Origin: Nectonema munidae
Lineage: Eukaryota > Nematomorpha > Nectonematoida > Nectonematidae
Direction: 5' to 3'
Length of the DNA: 64,000 bases
Assembly: GCA_030549495.1 (NCBI GenBank)
Contig: JAUIRK010000097.1
Span: 1,149,001 to 1,213,000, forward strand
Shown here: in pieces, positions 59,886 through 64,000 of the stretch
Layout of the letters: each line of letters begins with the position of its first letter
Position numbering within the stretch: the first letter of the stretch is position 1
Program-made: the position numbers and the translations under genes
The notes under the pieces: model-generated
Databases searched by the model: none
What the model was told of the DNA's origin: nothing
Seen by the model: the letters and a program-made list of their open reading frames with translations, nothing else

Positions 59886-61434
59886 TAGGGCAAACAGAAA
59901 TTGACCTATAAATTATGAAAAAATTGACTTTTAGAAAAAAAAAATGGACTTTTTGAGAGAAAAAATAGACCTAAAATTTTTACTTTTGATTTTTAATGAA
60001 AAAAACTTTATTATGCAACATAAAATTAATAGTCTGAAAAATTAAAGTAAAATAAAAAATAATTAATAACATTTTGAGGTAAAAAATTACGATCTTTAGC
60101 CAGCAGTTTTTTCAGCATTGAAAAATCTTTCAACAGAGCATGTTGTTGCAGGACAGTTCTGCAGCTTCAAGTATATGCTTGGAGATATTTCTTGGTTACT
60201 CATTTCTACAATTTTTTTCAAGTCATTCTTTTGTCCAGATAAGGTCGAATTTTGCAATCATCTTTGTCAAATGATAAGGACTTAATAACATCATAGGCAT
60301 TTTGTACTGTAAAAGTCGTCGATTCAATTTTTTCTATGATTCCAGCAAGCTTCATATAATTTTGTTTAATTTTTATTAACTGAGCAAAAAGGTCATCATT
60401 TTCAGCACTCTTTTTAGCCCTTTTGACCAAAATCCCATCCTCATCTTCAAATTCGCTCACAATTTTTCTCACAAGAGGTAAGTTGTTGCAGTAATAATCA
60501 GCTGCATTAAGCCAACTTGCCCATCTGGTTACTATTGGCACTGGAGGATATCCTATTGTTTTGAAAAGAGCTCTTCAACTTTTATTTTTAATCGTTGCCA
60601 TTTTCAGATTGCTTATTAGCTCGTCAACTTCTTTAAAAAAATATTTGACTCACATTGCGCAATTGTGTAGTAGATGGGCGGTACATGTGACGTAAAAAAG
60701 ATTAGGGTAAATGTGTTTCAGTACATCACCCGTCACGATATTGTAGCTCGCAGCATCTGTAAGAAGTAGGAGAAAATGATTTTTTGATACTTGAAAATTT
60801 TTCAAGACATCATCTACAATTTCAAACAATTTTTTGCAAATAGAATTATATCACCAAGAGACGTAAATATATTAGTTTAAATCTGTTTCCATCTTTTATT
60901 ATTTAAATATTTGAAAGCATAAATTTGAATAAATTCAAAGTAAGGAAGAAATCTATTAAAAGTTGTTAAAATAAAAATTGATTACCAAATAAATTATCTT
61001 AGTAAAAAGTAAAAAAAATCGCCATTAAGTGGAACATACTGAAAAATCTGCCATTTTTTTCAAATAATTTACTCAATTCTCCATTTTCCGCCATTACAAC
61101 GTTAATAGATAGGATAAAATTATTTACTCATTTTAGTAGGACCGATGATACTGACATAACAAAAAAGATAGAATGAAATCGATTGAAAAAATTTCAAAAA
61201 ATAAAATTTTAAAACACTTTTTCTTAATAAATTAGTTTTTTTCATTACATTTCTTTTGTTCTACAATGTTTATCTTTACTACACAAAAATTTAAAAAATT
61301 GACTTTTACAAAAAAAAATTGACTTTATTGACCTTAAAAAAATTTTTTTTTCCTTTTTTGTAGTCAAAAACTTTAAAAACTTTAGTGAAACGCTTTTTGT
61401 GTAATATCTTTATAGATTGACTTTATTCGCCCTA
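59886..61434 (-). mobile_element. hAT transposon, internally reduced, inserted in LINE ORF1
   Basis: Ends read TAGGGCAAACAGAAATTGAC (left) and TAGGGCGAATAAAGTCAATC (from right). CATGAT flanks both sides, and LINE ORF1 resumes beyond it. The minus-strand transposase part (60860-60090) has VTCTAHLLHNCAM, PPVPIVTRWASWLNAADYYC (60560-60480) and a dimerisation block with CPATTCSVERFF (about 60150). The N-terminal zinc finger and first catalytic parts are missing. A few frame changes and stops. Confidence 0.8.
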
Positions 61435-61469
61435 CATGATGCATTCAGCAAACGCTGTGAATGTAGGGC

Positions 61470-62150
61470 TCTTTTTTTAGATTTTATTAAAAATTTTTTA
61501 TCATTTACTGTAAAGATTTTGTATCAATATTTATATTAGCCTACATTTATATTTGTTGCTCCATATTTTCATTCCTTTAATTAATCTTCTCCTTTAATAT
61601 TCTATGCATCCTCATTCATTATTATATGTACTTTTTTCCTTATGTAAATCATACTTGCCTCCTACTACAACTCTGGTATATGAACGCACTCTCAGATTTT
61701 ATCTGTCATTCATCTTTAAACAGCTATCCTTTCAACCAAGTATATCTCATCACAACTCAGCCTCTAACAGTACCAAGGATCCTCTCTCCTACTCTAACTC
61801 CGTTTAATTCTTTTCATTCAAAGCATTTTTATCTTCTACATTTAGTACTTTAATTTGATAAAGACTCGTGGAGTCGAAAACTTGTTTTATTTAAATAAAT
61901 TTGTTTGAAACTTAACTCTTTTAATTTATCTAGTATGTAGGCTGTTTTATAATAGGCTTAAAAAGATAACTTTATACTTGAATCAATAACGTTATAAATT
62001 CATTTATTTAATTTAAGTTTTAATTTTGCTTTTTTCATTGATCAGTTGTATGCTTTCGATTGAAGTGACAAAAAAGTTTTTTAATTTGTTGCTCTCTTCG
62101 ATCTTAAAATAGAAAAAATTATTTGTAAATGATAATAAAAAATTAGCGAA
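61470..62150. other. Possible LINE-derived sequence, otherwise nothing recognised
   Basis: Overlapping plus-strand frames at 61604-61853 with T/C-rich composition and a sharp end near 61915 (GACTCGTGGAGTCGAAAACT then AT-rich). Family unknown. Confidence 0.3.
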
Positions 62151-62159
62151 ATATTACCT

Positions 62160-63120
62160 TTTATAACTGGTTTGACAGGGTTTAGATGCAAGTTTTTTGG
62201 TTTTTACTGTTAATTCACCATCTTTTGAAATAACAAAGTTTTTAAAAAAACAAGTTTTTGTTTGATTCTATTACTTTTTTGAAAACTTCTTCTTTCTTTT
62301 GTTCATCATATTCATTCCAAAAAAAATTGAAATCAAAAACTTTTTTGCTTCATCTAATTGATAGTTACCCATACCATGTATCGATTCTTTGATCATTTTT
62401 TCTTCAAAAATTACTTATTTAAAGATATTTAATTTTAATTATTTAAAGATTCTGATAGATTATTTTTCCAATTAGATTGTATGAAAGGAAAAAGGGATCT
62501 AGGAACAAACATAAACTTCTCAACCGTTGGTAAGAGTTTTTTTGACAAATAAAAATCAAATTTATCTAGGTACCTTGATAAAATCCTTTTTTCTTTCTCA
62601 TGATATTCAATATATGATGTTGAATATGCCAGCCCGCAAGGTGCAAACATTATTTCTAAAAATTCATCTATTTCTTTTTTATTCACTCCAAATTTTTTAC
62701 TCAAGTTTCTTTTAAATGTCTCGTACAGAGTAATATTTTGGCCTCGCCAAAACAAAAAATAATTGATTTTACCAATCTCTTCATCGGTTCCTATTATAAG
62801 ATTTTGTAAACTCTTACATGAAATGTCTGCAAATAAAATTTGCCTTAAATAAGAGAAACTCGCAAAAAGTTTTAAAAGTCGAGTCCAAATGTAAAAAAAC
62901 TGGCCCGGAGAAGACCGTGTTTTTTTTTACTTTTTTTTGAAAGAATGATTTTATCACGAAACACAGTAGTAGTTACAAAACAAGAACTTAGGTTATAAGT
63001 CTTATCAACTCCCATAATACAGCATACGTTTTTTTGATATAAAATACAAGATTTCATATGCATCATTTGCTTTTCTGTGTAACAAATAATTGTGGAAGAT
63101 TTATTCCCAACTTGAGACAC
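62160..63120 (-). mobile_element. MULE transposon, second subfamily, partial
   Basis: Minus strand reads CCIMGVDKTYNLSSCFVTTT with VFRDKIIL (63030-62960, the MULE DDE start LG-D-TFNL---FVT--), then GTDEEIGKIN, ETFKRNLSKKFGVNKKEIDE FLEIMF-type helices (62720-62650) and LLPTVEKFMFVPRSLFPFIQ with SNWKNNLSESLN (62520-62440), matching the MULE tail (ML--VR...TTN-SES-N). A few frame changes. A tail with TVKTKKLASKPCQTS (about 62210-62165) may be its C-terminus. Different from the MULE at 48.6-53.7 kb. Confidence 0.7.
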
Positions 63121-63469
63121 TCATTTTATATATAAATGATCTTTTGAAGATAGAGATAACAGTTCATGGCAAATTATATTTCACATGATATATAATTTAA
63201 TATAAATAAAAATTAGGGAAGGGAGAGTTACGCATATTTGTTTTTTAATTTTTCAACTACATGGTCTTTTTTCTGTAAATTACATAAAATATATGCCTTG
63301 ATGACTAAAGCTTCTTTAATTTTTTCTATTTTTTTTCTAAAACTTAACAGAATTTACTTTAAATATTTTATTTTTTTTTAGATGAGCGATATTGCAAAAC
63401 AGGTAGATGTTCATATCATTTAAAAAATCGTTGACTAATATGAGGACAAGTACACACAATATGCCTTTT

Positions 63470-63620
63470 TTTCAAGGTAGTATATAATATAGACCCTAAG
63501 TTATAAGGTTAACTATAGATAACGCCAAAATTTTGATGAAAAATTTTAATTTTTGATTTTGATAGACAGTTAACTTATATTGCACAAAATTTGAAGGGAT
63601 ATGCTTTTGCAAATTTTGTA
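63470..63620 (-). repeat. Partial second copy of the TTAA element's left end
   Basis: Reverse complement shares GCATATCCCTTCAAATTTTG (48765-48790 region) and TTAACCTTATAACTTAGG.TCTATATTATATA.TACC (48892-48932 region) in the same order with the same kind of spacing. The rest of 63620-64000 is AT-rich and not aligned; this copy probably runs off or is decayed. Confidence 0.7.
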
Positions 63621-64000
63621 CAATTAAATTTTTAGTATATATTCCCTAAAAATAGTTGAAGATCATGAAATATTGAAAAAAGATATTAAACGTATAAATT
63701 CTAGTTTTTTAGGTATAGTAAGTTTTAAAAATTATATAAACACGAATAAAACTCAAATTCTTAAACTCGAGTATGAACCTGAATTCTTATTTTATTTGTT
63801 TCATGCGTTATAAAACAAATCATGTTTTACGAATGGGCACTAAAAAGCTGCCTGAATAAGTTGAATTTAAAGATAAAAAGAAAATTAAAATTTTTCATTT
63901 ATAAATATTTTATTATAATGTAGACATTTAAAAGACAAAAAAATAAATTATTTATATATTCAATAAACTTGTTGTAACAAAGGATATAAAAGAATTGCAG

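Overview
The window is animal nuclear DNA. It is very AT-rich, its genes are split by short GT..AG introns (about 51-76 bp where no transposon has landed), and it carries many kinds of metazoan transposon. An arthropod, perhaps a crustacean such as a copepod, fits the gene set and repeat content, but nothing seen fixes the species.

Host genes, left to right: an SAMD3-like fragment (614-1237, minus); an intact four-exon serpin without signal peptide (3889-8274, plus); an FBXO9-type F-box gene (about 9174-18778, minus) whose first and last parts are clear but whose middle exons were not found; a three-exon ChaC2-type gamma-glutamylcyclotransferase (39356-45239, plus); a single-exon sedoheptulokinase (45386-46849, minus), tail to tail with ChaC2; and a single-exon glyoxalase I (54696-55226, minus). 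ChaC2 and glyoxalase I both belong to glutathione metabolism (turnover, and methylglyoxal detoxification). Sedoheptulokinase feeds the pentose phosphate pathway. The genes are not otherwise an obvious functional cluster.

Most of the rest is transposon. The serpin intron holds a LINE. The FBXO9 introns hold a pogo/Tigger element with an inserted SINE, a foldback element, and a Penelope-like element bounded by a 13-bp target duplication. 20-29 kb is a graveyard of hAT, LINE and pogo pieces. 30.5-32.3 kb is a decayed piggyBac. The second ChaC2 intron holds a 3.55-kb hAT with a perfect 8-bp target duplication. 48.6-53.7 kb is a MULE transposase split by a TTAA-flanked element. 57-63 kb holds a retroelement fossil, a LINE ORF1 split by a hAT, and a second MULE.

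The most unusual object is the TTAA-flanked element at 48684-52545. Its terminal inverted repeats begin CCCTATTAGTG. Inside are two arrays of about eight 150-bp units, apparently inverted copies of each other, around a roughly 1-kb core with no transposase. A partial second copy lies at the right edge of the window. A 137-bp tRNA-derived SINE with a perfect 14-bp target duplication, and hammerhead-like motifs in the Penelope terminal repeats, also deserve attention.
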